Origin: Yeguia hominis
GTDB lineage: Bacteria > Bacillota > Clostridia > Oscillospirales > Acutalibacteraceae
DNA: 64,000 bases
Direction of reading: 5' to 3'
Assembly: GCF_014384705.1 (NCBI RefSeq)
Contig: NZ_JACRSN010000001.1
Location: 124,001 to 188,000, forward strand
A program made the position numbers and the translations under genes. The notes below the pieces were generated by a model that made no database searches, was not told the origin of the DNA, and was given only the letters and a program-made list of their open reading frames with translations. Below, piece after piece: positions 1-8,272 of the stretch. Numbering within the stretch: the first letter of the stretch is position 1; each line of letters starts with the position of its first letter.

Positions 1-79
1 AACGCTGGGCCGCATGCACATCTTTGGCGGGTGCGGACGGTTCTTTGCGATATCGCTGTTGGCTATGGCTGCTTTTGAA

Positions 80-106
80 TTAGCACTCTATATATAAGAG
101 TGCTAA
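80..106. promoter_or_regulatory. CIRCE element (HrcA operator)
   Basis: The sequence is a perfect inverted repeat, TTAGCACTC, nine bases, GAGTGCTAA, which is exactly the CIRCE consensus. CIRCE is bound by the heat-labile repressor HrcA, normally ahead of groES or hrcA-dnaK operons. Here the next recognisable gene is an hsp20 about 190 bases downstream, so HrcA control of that gene is inferred. I could not fix a clean -35/-10 pair around it. Confidence 0.95.
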
Positions 107-198
107 CAATTTACAATTTGGTCATATTTTATATGAGATTTTGTTACAAATGCAGCATAGAATAAAGGCATAGAAAAAAGAAAAGGAGGCGATCCCCA

Positions 199-252
199 AT
201 GGGTAGGAACACAGAGCCGTCCAGCGGGGCTGCCAATCATTCCAAAGAATAA
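199..252 (+). CDS. possible 17-codon leader ORF upstream of hsp20
   Basis: An ATG lies nine bases after a strong AAAAGGAGG ribosome binding site and opens a frame encoding MGRNTEPSSGAANHSKE before TAA. It sits between the CIRCE element and hsp20, which has its own AAGGAGG site. The peptide has no recognised motif. It could be a translated leader or a small protein; a strong site on so short a frame is the only evidence, so it may also be chance. Confidence 0.35.
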   Translation: MGRNTEPSSGAANHSKE

Positions 253-299
253 AACGAAATCTTAAAAGCAAAGAACCGGATTCACAAGGAGGTATCTTT

Positions 300-719
300 A
301 TGTTTGAACTTACACCATTTGGACGCAGAAATCATGATTTGTTCCGCGATTTTGAAAATAACTTTTTTGGTGACCACTTTATGAGCGCCAATTCCTTCTG
401 TACCGATATTAAAGACAAAGGCGACAAATATGTTTTGGAAGCCGATTTGCCGGGGTTCGATAAAGAAGATATCAAGGTAGATATCCACGATCACTACCTG
501 ACCATTTCGGCAGAACACAACGAGTGCACCGACGAAAAAGACAAAGACGGCAACTACATCCGCCGCGAACGGTCTTACGGATCCTTCAGCAGAAGCTTCC
601 AGATTACGGACGTCAAGACTGATGCGATTGAGGCTTCTTACAAACATGGCGTTTTGAAACTGGTGATGCCGAAAAAAGACGCGGTTGCACCGACTTCGAG
701 ACGTCTTGAAATCCAGTAA
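300..719 (+). CDS. hsp20: Hsp20/alpha-crystallin small heat shock protein
   Basis: A 139-residue ATP-independent holdase that binds unfolding proteins in the cytoplasm. The alpha-crystallin domain spans about residues 38-128, with the conserved DLPGF segment near its start and the ASYKHGVLKL segment (the A-x-x-x-n-G-v-L signature) near 115-124. The N-terminal arm is short (about 37 residues) and the tail ends in RRLEIQ, a possible I/L-x-I contact. The ATG follows AAGGAGG with good spacing. An upstream CIRCE element suggests HrcA repression, with release on heat stress. It is probably monocistronic, since a strong terminator follows within 40 bases. Confidence 0.95.
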   Translation: MFELTPFGRRNHDLFRDFENNFFGDHFMSANSFCTDIKDKGDKYVLEADLPGFDKEDIKVDIHDHYLTISAEHNECTDEKDKDGNYIRRERSYGSFSRSFQITDVKTDAIEASYKHGVLKLVMPKKDAVAPTSRRLEIQ

Positions 720-755
720 TCCATTCGATCTGCACGCTATGTGCAGATCCGTTCC

Positions 756-793
756 AAAAACAGCCCGGCAGAAACTTCCGCCGGGCTGTTTTT
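756..793. terminator. bidirectional intrinsic terminator
   Basis: The arm AAAAACAGCCCGGC (756-769) pairs with GCCGGGCTGTTTTT (780-793) around a 10-base loop. It has a T-run on the plus strand and an A-run that serves the minus strand, so it can end both hsp20 and the converging hydrolase gene. Confidence 0.9.
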
Positions 794-827
794 CTGCAAT
801 TTTTCCTGCAAAAGGCGTTTTCTGCCG

Positions 828-2126
828 CTATTGCAAGACCTTCATGACATTGGCGACCTCCTGCTCGGTTTGTTCTTTTTCTAAATATTCCCAGGAATAA
901 AACAGAAAGCCGTCGCATTCCGCTTTTCTTCCCAAGAGGACCTGCTGGCTCAAAATATCATCGGACTCTTGCCAGCTGCCGTCATCTGCATCCGATCCCG
1001 CTTTATAAACCGCAAGTCCGACGTAAAGCTTTGTGTTCGTATTTTTTACAAGCGCCCGCCAAGCATCCAAGGTATCGGCGTACGGCAGCGCCTGATTCTG
1101 CAGGCTGACATACATCTGCGGACAAAGATAGTCGACATATCCGGAAATCGCGCCCCAGGTAGAAACATCTGCCGCCATTCCCAAATCATTCTGCAGGTTT
1201 CCTTGCGGAGAAATTCCGAATACGACATCCGGATTTGCGTTTTTAATCGCCGCATAAACTGATGCGACCAGAGAATTGATGTTGGAGATCCGCCATTCCG
1301 AGAGAGAAAGCGATTCTCCGCTGCTTTTTGCAGCCGTCACATAGGCTGCATAGGCGGTCTCATCAAAAGAAGCATCCTGCGTCGGATAGAAATAATCATC
1401 AAACTGAATCCCATCCACCGCATAATTGGCAGCGATTTCCGCTGCGCCGTCCGCAATATACTGCCGCACTTCCGCATAAGCAGGGTTCATGTAGAGGCCG
1501 GTGTCCGTCTCCACGGTCCAATCCGCCTGATCCGGGCTCTGTTTCCATAGGCTGGCCGGATTGTTCTCTGCAAGCGCTGCCGGCGTCGCACTCGTCCGAA
1601 CCCGAAGCGGATTTATCCAGGCATGCAGCTGCATCCCGGCCGTGTGGCTCAGTTCCACCATAATGGCCAGCGGATCATATCCCGGATCTTTCCCCTGCGT
1701 TCCCGTCAGGATATGCGACCAGGGATACCGCTCGGAAGGATACAGTGCGTCCGAAAACGGGCGCACCTGTACAATCAGCGCGTTCATCCCCTTTTCTTTT
1801 GCCACCGCAACAATATTGGTAAACTTTTCGCGGAATGCCGACTCACTCTGGTCCTCCCCCATCGTCAAACTCATAAACGGCACCCAGACGCCGCGCAATT
1901 CTTCCCCATTCTGTTCCGGCTCAGGAGACCGCGATGGAGGTGCGGTTTTCGGCGTGGGTTCTGCTGCAGAAGACTCTGTGCTCTGCGGCGGCGCTTCCTG
2001 TTCCGCCTTGTGCACAGCCATGGTGATCCCGATTGCCGCAACCAACAAAACAATGGCCAAAACCCGGTACTGATGCAGCAACCGCCGCAGATGTTTTCCC
2101 GCGAGATAGGACTTTTTTTCATCCAA
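828..2126 (-). CDS. membrane-anchored GHL10 (DUF187)/YngK-like glycoside hydrolase-like protein
   Basis: Predicted 432-residue envelope protein. An N-terminal hydrophobic segment (about residues 20-40) follows a basic stretch and looks like a signal anchor. A Ser/Pro/Glu-rich linker runs to about 75, followed by a GHL10-type TIM-barrel domain starting at ELRGVWVPF. The motif DGIQFDDYFYP and the segments GMQLHAWINPLR and FGISPQGN are typical of the YngK family. Members are predicted carbohydrate-active enzymes; the substrate is not established from sequence. I place the start at a TTG eight to nine bases after GGAAAGGAG; the frame is open upstream but has no better site. It converges on hsp20 and shares its terminator. 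Confidence 0.85.
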   Translation of the reverse strand: MDEKKSYLAGKHLRRLLHQYRVLAIVLLVAAIGITMAVHKAEQEAPPQSTESSAAEPTPKTAPPSRSPEPEQNGEELRGVWVPFMSLTMGEDQSESAFREKFTNIVAVAKEKGMNALIVQVRPFSDALYPSERYPWSHILTGTQGKDPGYDPLAIMVELSHTAGMQLHAWINPLRVRTSATPAALAENNPASLWKQSPDQADWTVETDTGLYMNPAYAEVRQYIADGAAEIAANYAVDGIQFDDYFYPTQDASFDETAYAAYVTAAKSSGESLSLSEWRISNINSLVASVYAAIKNANPDVVFGISPQGNLQNDLGMAADVSTWGAISGYVDYLCPQMYVSLQNQALPYADTLDAWRALVKNTNTKLYVGLAVYKAGSDADDGSWQESDDILSQQVLLGRKAECDGFLFYSWEYLEKEQTEQEVANVMKVLQ

Positions 2127-2625
2127 AATTCCCCGCTCCTTTCCTTCCCGTCTTTCTGAGGTTTGTCCTGCTTCATGTATATGCAGGAGCCTAAAAAAGA
2201 TACCGGCCGGAGAAGCGTGTTTTGAACCGTTCGCAATCTGGGAACTGCCTATGCCGAACTGCAACGGATTTTCCGAATTGACTCAAACGGATTTCAAAAA
2301 AATAAAAACAACCGCAACATACATAGATTTCAGCCTGGAATTTGGAATACGAATTTTTAAAAAATGCCCGGCTATAAACGGCAATCCGCACGTCTCAGCC
2401 GAGCAAAACTGCGCCCATTCTGCGCTAACCCCTTTGCCGACAGCAATCTTGCCATTTCTCTCAAAACGGCTTGCAACTGTCCGAGATGGATGTCCGTGTG
2501 ATTTGCGGGCTTTGAAACGCAGCCGGACTGGTTTCTGCCAAGACCAAACGAGCCAAACACGCCGGAAAGGCACGGTCAGGCACACCCGCCCCTGCAAACC
2601 CGCAGGCATTCAAAACACCCATCAC
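2127..2625. other. intergenic stretch without recognised gene
   Basis: About 500 bases lie between the hydrolase start and the terminator of the next minus-strand unit. Open frames exist on both strands (for example 2283-2609 minus and 2251-2670 plus), but none has a convincing ribosome binding site or recognisable protein. The promoter of the hydrolase must lie here; I could not pick a clear -35/-10 pair. Confidence 0.5.
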
Positions 2626-2659
2626 AAAAAGCACGCCGCAGAAGATTTCTGCGGCGCGC
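2626..2659 (-). terminator. intrinsic terminator of the long minus-strand housekeeping block
   Basis: On the minus strand the hairpin GCGCGCCGCAGAA / TTCTGCGGCGTGC (2631-2659, one mismatch or wobble) is followed by CTTTTTG. It lies just after the stop of the XRE-cupin gene. Confidence 0.85.
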
Positions 2660-2664
2660 TGGTC

Positions 2665-3258
2665 TTATGAATGATATTCTGCTTTCTCGCCCGGTTCCTT
2701 TAAAACGACTGCAATAAAGACGCACTCTTCGCCGTCCGTTGCAATCATGCCGTGCTTTCTGCCGGAATCGTAATAGATGGAATCGCCTTCGTGGAGGACC
2801 TCAAGGTGCCCATCCAATTCGACCATCAAGCTGCCCTTTAGGATATAGTCAAATTCCTGGCCTTTATGCGTCGAGAGATGAATCGGCTGATTCTGTTCCG
2901 CTTCGAGATACGGCGCCGTCACGACAAACGGCTCCGCGAGCTTGTTTTTGAAGCGATACCCAAGGTGCTCATACAGGAATCCAGCACGGCGGCTGATATC
3001 CAGCCCCTCTCCTTTTCGGACGACCGAGTAAAACGAGAGGTGCGGATTTTCACCTGTGAGCAGCTCGGTAATGTCCACACCGAAAAGATCTGCGCATTTG
3101 TACAAAAACGTAAAATTAAAATCCGTTTTTGCATTTTCGCAGTTGAGATACTCTTCCTCCGATACGCCGACCGCTGTTGCGACCTCCGCCGGCGTCATAT
3201 CCATCATTTCGCGCAACCCGCGAATCCGCTCCGCAATTTCTGCCACACGTGTTTCCAT
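2665..3258 (-). CDS. XRE-family regulator with C-terminal cupin domain
   Basis: A 197-residue DNA-binding protein. An XRE/Cro-type helix-turn-helix occupies about residues 5-62 (it contains MTPAEVATAVGVSEEEYLNC). A cupin beta-barrel covers about 105-190 (FDYILKGSLMVEL, HEGDSIYYDSGRKHG), where a small ligand would bind. The second conserved cupin region keeps the histidine in RKHG. Proteins of this design usually repress one nearby pathway in response to a metabolite; the ligand here is unknown. The ATG at 3258 has a GGCAGG-type site; a TTG 21 bases upstream is in frame but less likely. It sits 40 bases after leuS at the end of the housekeeping block. Confidence 0.85.
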   Translation of the reverse strand: METRVAEIAERIRGLREMMDMTPAEVATAVGVSEEEYLNCENAKTDFNFTFLYKCADLFGVDITELLTGENPHLSFYSVVRKGEGLDISRRAGFLYEHLGYRFKNKLAEPFVVTAPYLEAEQNQPIHLSTHKGQEFDYILKGSLMVELDGHLEVLHEGDSIYYDSGRKHGMIATDGEECVFIAVVLKEPGEKAEYHS

Positions 3259-3298
3259 GCTATAAGACCTGCCTTTCAAATGTAAATTGGCCGCACGT

Positions 3299-5707
3299 TT
3301 ATTTTACGACCAGATTAACCAGTTTTCCGGGAACATAGATTTCCTTGACCGTCTGTTTCCCTTCGATCGCTGCTGCGATCTTTCCGTCTGCTTTTGCCGC
3401 TGCAATCGCATCCGCTGCCTGAATATCTGCTGCGAGATTCAGCCGCGCACGCAGTTTTCCGTTGACCTGAACCGCAATTTCGACCGTATCTTCCCGACAG
3501 AGCGCCTCTTCATACTGCGGCCAGGGCTGCAGAGAAGCAAATCCGGTTCCCAGCGCATTCGCCTCCCAGACCTCTTCCGCCACATGCGGCGCAAACGGGC
3601 AAAGAAGCAACGTGAAAATTCGAAGTTCTTCCCGCGTGATCGCCCCGGTATTTGAAACCGTATTGATTAAAGACATCAGCGCCGCGATGGCGGTGTTGTA
3701 TTTAAGCGTTTCAATGTCTTCCGTAACTTTTTTGATGGCTTTATGGAACGCGCCTTCGACTTCCTTTCGGACAGTTTCCTGCGGAACCAGAATGTTCTGT
3801 AAATTCCAGTAGCGCTCGATAAACCGGCGGCAGCCCTTGATTCCGGCGCTGCTCCACGGTGCAGCCTTTTCAAAGTCGCCGATAAACATCTCGTAAAGAC
3901 GCATGGTATCTGCGCCGTATTCCGAAACAATCGCATCCGGATTGACCACGTTTCCGCGCGATTTGCTCATTTTCTCCCCGTTTTCGCCCAAAATCATGCC
4001 GTGGCTTGTGCGCTTGGCATACGGTTCCGGCGTCGGCACCACACCGATATCATAGAGGAACTTGTGCCAGAAACGGCTATACAGCAAGTGGAGCGTGGTG
4101 TGTTCCATACCGCCGTTGTACCAATCGACCGGCGTCCAGTAATCCAGCGCTTCTTTGCCGGCAAGCGCCTCGCTGTTGTGCGGATCCATATAGCGCAGGA
4201 AATACCAGGAAGAGCCTGCCCACTGCGGCATTGTATCGGTCTCACGCATTGCCGGTTTTCCGCAAACCGGGCAGGTTGTCTGAACCCAATCGGTCATCTT
4301 CGCAAGCGGAGACTCCCCGGTATCCGTCGGCTCATAGCTTTCCACATCCGGCAGAACAAGCGGAAGTTCGCTTTCCGGAAGCGGCACATATCCGCAGGTT
4401 TCGCACTTTACAATCGGGATTGGTTCTCCCCAATAGCGCTGGCGGGAAAAGACCCAGTCGCGCAGTTTAAAGTTCACCTTTGCGCGGCCAATGCCCTTTT
4501 CGGTGAGGTAGGACGTAATTTTCTCTTTGGCTTCCTCGACGCACAGACCGTTTAAGATGCCGGAGTTGACCAGAATTCCGGTTCCGCAATCGGTAAACGG
4601 CGCCTCTTCCACATTGCCGCCCTGCACGACCTCGATAATCGGCAGAGAGAATTTCTTGGCAAATTCCCAGTCGCGCGTATCGTGTGCCGGAACTGCCATA
4701 ATCGCACCGGTTCCGTAGGAAACCAGAACATAATCGGAAATAAAAATCGGGACCTCTTTACCCGTAAGCGGGTGCAGAACCGAAACGCCCTCAATTCGGA
4801 TGCCGGTCTTATCGTGCGCGACTTCAGTCCGTTCAAAATCTGATTTTTTGGAAGCTTCCGTCTGATAGGCGCGAATCTCATCCAGATTGGAAATCCGGTC
4901 TGCCCATTTTTCGATAAACGGATGCTCCGGCGACATGACCATATACGTGACGCCATAGAGCGTATCCGGGCGCGTTGTGTAGACGGTCAGCAGGTCTCCT
5001 GCCGTTGTCGGGAAGTCAACCTCCGCGCCAGTGGACCGGCCGATCCAGTTGCGCTGCTGGGTTTTGACCCGATCCGGATAATCGACCAGATCAAGGTCAT
5101 CGAGCAGCCGCTGGGCATATTCTGTGATTTTCAGCATCCACTGGGATTTTACCCGGCGCACCACTTCGCTGCCGCAGCGCTCACATACGCCGCCGACAAC
5201 CTCTTCATTTGCAAGGACGCATTTGCAGGAGGTACACCAGTTGACTGCCATTTCCTTTTTGTAGGCCAGATGATGTTTAAACAGCTGGATAAAAATCCAC
5301 TGCGTCCATTTATAGTAAGACGGGTCGGTCGTATTGATCTCGCGCGACCAGTCAAACGAAAGGCCGAGAGACTGCAGCTGCTGCTTAAAGCGGGCAATGT
5401 TTTTCTCCGTCACGCTTGCCGGATGCACATGGTTTTTGATCGCATAATTTTCCGTCGGAAGTCCGAACGCATCCCAGCCCATCGGGAACAGGACGTTATA
5501 TCCCTGCATTCTGCGTTTCCGGCTGACAATATCAAGCGCCGTATAAGAACGCGGATGTCCGACATGCAGTCCTTGTCCGGAAGGATAGGGAAACTCCACC
5601 AGCGTATAATACTTCGGTTTTGACGAGGTGTTGGAAGCATGGAACGCACCCTGCGCTTCCCATTTTTCCTGCCACTTTTTTTCGATCTTCTGATGTTCGT
5701 ACTTCAC
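3299..5707 (-). CDS. leuS: leucyl-tRNA synthetase
   Basis: Charges tRNA-Leu with leucine in the cytoplasm. The 802-residue length is normal for the bacterial class Ia enzyme. The HIGH-type motif is HVGH at residues 48-51, and KMSKS is at 579-583. The CP1 editing domain is present, with the threonine-rich TTRPDTLYG near 244-252. Zinc-binding CxxC pairs lie near 158-161 and 175-178, with further CxxC pairs at about 435-438 and 479-482. The start is GTG, seven bases after GAGGAGG. It is 42 bases downstream of rsfS, in the conserved Firmicutes order yhbY-nadD-yqeK-rsfS-leuS. There is no room for a T-box leader immediately upstream. Confidence 0.98.
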   Translation of the reverse strand: MKYEHQKIEKKWQEKWEAQGAFHASNTSSKPKYYTLVEFPYPSGQGLHVGHPRSYTALDIVSRKRRMQGYNVLFPMGWDAFGLPTENYAIKNHVHPASVTEKNIARFKQQLQSLGLSFDWSREINTTDPSYYKWTQWIFIQLFKHHLAYKKEMAVNWCTSCKCVLANEEVVGGVCERCGSEVVRRVKSQWMLKITEYAQRLLDDLDLVDYPDRVKTQQRNWIGRSTGAEVDFPTTAGDLLTVYTTRPDTLYGVTYMVMSPEHPFIEKWADRISNLDEIRAYQTEASKKSDFERTEVAHDKTGIRIEGVSVLHPLTGKEVPIFISDYVLVSYGTGAIMAVPAHDTRDWEFAKKFSLPIIEVVQGGNVEEAPFTDCGTGILVNSGILNGLCVEEAKEKITSYLTEKGIGRAKVNFKLRDWVFSRQRYWGEPIPIVKCETCGYVPLPESELPLVLPDVESYEPTDTGESPLAKMTDWVQTTCPVCGKPAMRETDTMPQWAGSSWYFLRYMDPHNSEALAGKEALDYWTPVDWYNGGMEHTTLHLLYSRFWHKFLYDIGVVPTPEPYAKRTSHGMILGENGEKMSKSRGNVVNPDAIVSEYGADTMRLYEMFIGDFEKAAPWSSAGIKGCRRFIERYWNLQNILVPQETVRKEVEGAFHKAIKKVTEDIETLKYNTAIAALMSLINTVSNTGAITREELRIFTLLLCPFAPHVAEEVWEANALGTGFASLQPWPQYEEALCREDTVEIAVQVNGKLRARLNLAADIQAADAIAAAKADGKIAAAIEGKQTVKEIYVPGKLVNLVVK

Positions 5708-5749
5708 GGGAATTCCTCCTCAATATGATCGCAGAAAGCCGCCTGCGCT

Positions 5750-6103
5750 TTAAGATTCTGTGTTTTCCACCGGGATCGGCTCTCCGTTTTGCCAGAGACG
5801 ATCCAAATCATAAAATTCACGCGACTGCCGCGTGAACACATGCACGACGACCTCGCCGTAATCCAGTAAAATCCAGGAGTTGGAGCGATAGCCTTCTACA
5901 TGATGCGGCCGAACGCCCGCTTCTCCGAGCCGAAACTCCACTTCATCGGCAAGCGCCTTGACGTGCGTACCGCTTGTTCCGGTCGCAATCACGAAGTAAT
6001 CTCCCAGCACGGAGACGTCCCGAATTCCAAGAATTCGAACCTGTTCGCCTTTTTTTGTATCTAAAACCTGCGCCGCCAGCTGCGCAGTCTCAAAAGCTGT
6101 CAT
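5750..6103 (-). CDS. rsfS: ribosome silencing factor RsfS
   Basis: A 117-residue member of the RsfS/Iojap family. It binds ribosomal protein L14 on the 50S subunit, blocks subunit joining and lowers translation when nutrients run short. Family hallmarks are KKGEQVRILGIRDVSVLGDYFVIATGTS near the N terminus, VEGYRSNSWILLDYGEVVVHVF in the centre and REFYDLDRLW near the end. The length is typical. It lies 24 bases after yqeK and 42 bases before leuS. Confidence 0.96.
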   Translation of the reverse strand: MTAFETAQLAAQVLDTKKGEQVRILGIRDVSVLGDYFVIATGTSGTHVKALADEVEFRLGEAGVRPHHVEGYRSNSWILLDYGEVVVHVFTRQSREFYDLDRLWQNGEPIPVENTES

Positions 6104-6127
6104 ATATTTTGGCCGCCTTTCTTAAAG

Positions 6128-6727
6128 TTAAATCCCAACGGGTCCGTTTGCTTCTCTGCCGTTTGCCTCCAGAAGCAGGCTGTTGAACGCATCCACCGTA
6201 TCCGGATGGATCACCTGCCGCTTTTTCGCAAGTTCCTGCATCGTAAATGCAATGCCCTCCAGCATCGCTTCCCGAAGGCTCTTCTCAGCAAGCTGCCGCA
6301 TTGTATCGACGCCGGGATAGGTCCGATCCGCGGAAATGAAATCCGCTGTAAAAACCACTCGTTCCAGAAGGCTCATGCCCGCCCGGCCTGTCGTATGATA
6401 GCGGACCGCCAGAAAAATATCCGGATCCGCAATCTGCAGTTCCTGCCGGAGATATTCCGCTCCGGCCATTGCGTGCCACAATTTCGGAGAAGCACGTTCC
6501 ACGGACGTTAACATTATAGCAAACCGATCCATAAATTTCAACTGCTGATCCTGCGGCGTGTCTTTGAGAATATCGTGCAGAATTCCGGCGAGCTCCGCCT
6601 TTTTGGGATCTGCGCCGTATTGTATCGCCAGCGTCTTGGCCGATTCCGCCACGCAGAGAGAATGGGTGTATCGGTAATCCCCCAAATGGGTCCGAATGAT
6701 GGCTTTATAGGTTTCGATGGATTCCAT
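6128..6727 (-). CDS. yqeK: HD-domain hydrolase YqeK (Ap4A hydrolase family)
   Basis: A 199-residue HD-superfamily phosphohydrolase. Members hydrolyse diadenosine tetraphosphate symmetrically to ADP. The metal-binding residues are visible: H22 in YTHSLCVAESA, the H51-D52 pair in GILHDILKD, and later histidines in WHAMAGAEYL and VRYHTTGRAGMS. The position between nadD and rsfS is the standard one. It starts two bases after the nadD stop region, so the pair is probably translationally coupled. Confidence 0.93.
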   Translation of the reverse strand: MESIETYKAIIRTHLGDYRYTHSLCVAESAKTLAIQYGADPKKAELAGILHDILKDTPQDQQLKFMDRFAIMLTSVERASPKLWHAMAGAEYLRQELQIADPDIFLAVRYHTTGRAGMSLLERVVFTADFISADRTYPGVDTMRQLAEKSLREAMLEGIAFTMQELAKKRQVIHPDTVDAFNSLLLEANGREANGPVGI

Positions 6728-6729
6728 TT

Positions 6730-7341
6730 TCAGGCCTCCTGTGCACGGTAAAGCCCGTGTGTCTCAATATACGCTGCAACGGCTTCCGGCACAAGCGCCC
6801 GGATAGATTTTCGGGCGCGAACTGCTTCCCGCACCATGGTCGACGATACCGGAAGATATGCAATCTCCTTTAAAAAGCACTGGGCGCCCAAAGCGGCAAG
6901 CGTCTTTTCATAAGCCGCCAAATTTGCAAGGCCCTCCCGGCTCCGCGGAGCTGCACAAATCTTCGCATACCGAAAAATCCGCTGCGGATCATACCACTTT
7001 GCCAGCGACAAAAACATATCTTCCCCCATCAGGAGAAACAGCTCGTCCTGCGGATTTTCCCGGTGCAGCGCTTCCAGTGTATCCGCCGTATAGCTGGCGC
7101 CTCCGCGCCGGATTTCCATCTCGGAAACCTCAACGGGAAACGCCTCATTTGCCACTGCAAGACGACACATCGCAAGCCGGTCCTCTGGAGACGCCAGCGC
7201 CTTCCCGCTTTTGTGCGGCGGCGTATGGGACGGCATCAAAATGATCCGGTCAAACTGCATGGCTTCTGCAAAACTGCGCATCAAGTGCAGGTGCGCGTTG
7301 TGAATCGGGTTAAACGTCCCGCCATAAACCGCAATGCGCAT
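6730..7341 (-). CDS. nadD: nicotinate-nucleotide adenylyltransferase
   Basis: Makes nicotinate adenine dinucleotide from nicotinate mononucleotide and ATP, the common step of NAD synthesis. The nucleotidyltransferase fold is marked by GGTFNPIHNAH at residues 7-17 (the two histidines form the HxxH ATP-binding motif) and by VSSTMVREAV near the C terminus, the ISSTxIR motif. The length of 203 is typical. A GGAG site for this gene lies inside the last codons of yhbY. Confidence 0.96.
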   Translation of the reverse strand: MRIAVYGGTFNPIHNAHLHLMRSFAEAMQFDRIILMPSHTPPHKSGKALASPEDRLAMCRLAVANEAFPVEVSEMEIRRGGASYTADTLEALHRENPQDELFLLMGEDMFLSLAKWYDPQRIFRYAKICAAPRSREGLANLAAYEKTLAALGAQCFLKEIAYLPVSSTMVREAVRARKSIRALVPEAVAAYIETHGLYRAQEA

Positions 7342-7347
7342 TGCGCC

Positions 7348-7659
7348 TCAGCTCCTTGTTTTCCGGACTTTGGGCAGTGTAATTTTCGGTTCCTTCTCGT
7401 TTCTCCGGTAAAGGACAAATTTGCTTCCGATCACCTGTACGACCTCCGAACTGGTCAGGCCGGCAATTTCTTCCGCCGCTTCCCGCGCCGAAAGCGGAGA
7501 GGTTTCCAGCACTTTTCCTTTGATGATCTCACGTGCCGTCAGGGCGTCGTCCGCCTGTTTGACAATATCTTCGCTCATACCGGACTTCCCCACCATCAGG
7601 ATGGTGTCAATCGGATTTGCGAGTGCGCGCAAATATGCGCGTTGTTTACTGGTCAGCAT
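7348..7659 (-). CDS. yhbY: YhbY-type CRM-domain RNA-binding protein
   Basis: A 103-residue protein made of one CRM (chloroplast RNA splicing and ribosome maturation) domain; relatives associate with pre-50S ribosomal particles. Visible hallmarks are LTSKQRAYLRALA at the start, MVGKSGMSEDIV (the GxxG-type loop) and EVVQVIGSKFVLYRR. I chose the ATG at 7659 because GGAGG lies seven to eight bases ahead of it; the in-frame ATG at 7674 overlaps that site. It starts 16 bases after the XTP pyrophosphatase. Confidence 0.92.
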   Translation of the reverse strand: MLTSKQRAYLRALANPIDTILMVGKSGMSEDIVKQADDALTAREIIKGKVLETSPLSAREAAEEIAGLTSSEVVQVIGSKFVLYRRNEKEPKITLPKVRKTRS

Positions 7660-7674
7660 AGGGGCTTCCTCCAT

Positions 7675-8271
7675 TTATTGTTTGTTGTTTTCCTGAGCCG
7701 ATTTCCAGGCTCTGAGCGCCACCGAAAACCGGCGCAGCGCCTTACCGCGGTGGCTGACGGCATCCTTTTCGGCGTCCGTCATTTCCGCATACGTTTTTTC
7801 TCCGCAAAGGAACACCGGATCATATCCAAATCCGCCGTCCCCTGCCGGTGCAAATGCAATTTTTCCCGGGCATTCGCCTTCCGCCGTAATGGTTGTGCCA
7901 TCCGGAAACACACAGCAAATCGAACTGACAAATTTTGCCCCTCTTGCGTGTTCCGGGACATCCTGCATCTGAGAAAGCAGTTTTTGAATCCGATCGGCAT
8001 CCGTCGCGTTTTCTCCGGCGTAGCGTGCAGAATATACGCCCGGCGCACCATTTAGCGCATCGACCATCAGGCCGGAATCGTCCGCAACCGCCGGCATTCC
8101 GGTTTCCCGGCACGCAGACTGTGCTTTTAAAAATGCATTTTCAGCAAAGGTCGTCCCGGTTTCTTCAGCCTCTGTCAATTCGGCCGTTACGGCGTCAATT
8201 CCCAAAGGACGCAGAATCCGCTGCAGTTCTGCAAGCTTGTGCGCATTGTGCGTGGCAATCACAAAGGTCAT
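7675..8271 (-). CDS. rdgB: XTP/dITP pyrophosphatase (RdgB/HAM1 family)
   Basis: A 198-residue house-cleaning enzyme that hydrolyses dITP, XTP and ITP to monophosphates and so keeps deaminated purines out of DNA and RNA. The family start FVIATHNAHKLAEL is present, as are the catalytic ADDSGLMVDAL (residues 63-73) and the substrate loop GAPGVYSARYAGE; FGYDPVF is near 145. The ATG follows GGGAGGGG by seven bases and lies one base beyond the ftsY stop codon, which implies coupling. The longer frame upstream is the tail of ftsY in another frame. Confidence 0.96.
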   Translation of the reverse strand: MTFVIATHNAHKLAELQRILRPLGIDAVTAELTEAEETGTTFAENAFLKAQSACRETGMPAVADDSGLMVDALNGAPGVYSARYAGENATDADRIQKLLSQMQDVPEHARGAKFVSSICCVFPDGTTITAEGECPGKIAFAPAGDGGFGYDPVFLCGEKTYAEMTDAEKDAVSHRGKALRRFSVALRAWKSAQENNKQ

Positions 8272-8272
8272 C

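Noticed and set aside
1..78. Possible end of a gene at the left edge (plus-strand frames run to stops at 78 and 97; minus-strand frames open)
   Set aside because: Fewer than 35 codons are visible and none gives a recognisable protein; one plus-strand frame would overlap the CIRCE element.
2251..2670. Open frames on both strands between the hydrolase and the XRE-cupin gene
   Set aside because: There is no ribosome binding site and no recognisable protein, and the plus-strand frame runs through the terminator at 2626-2659.
3299..5749. T-box riboswitch ahead of leuS
   Set aside because: Only 42 bases separate leuS from rsfS, too short for a T-box, and no terminator or antiterminator stem is visible there.
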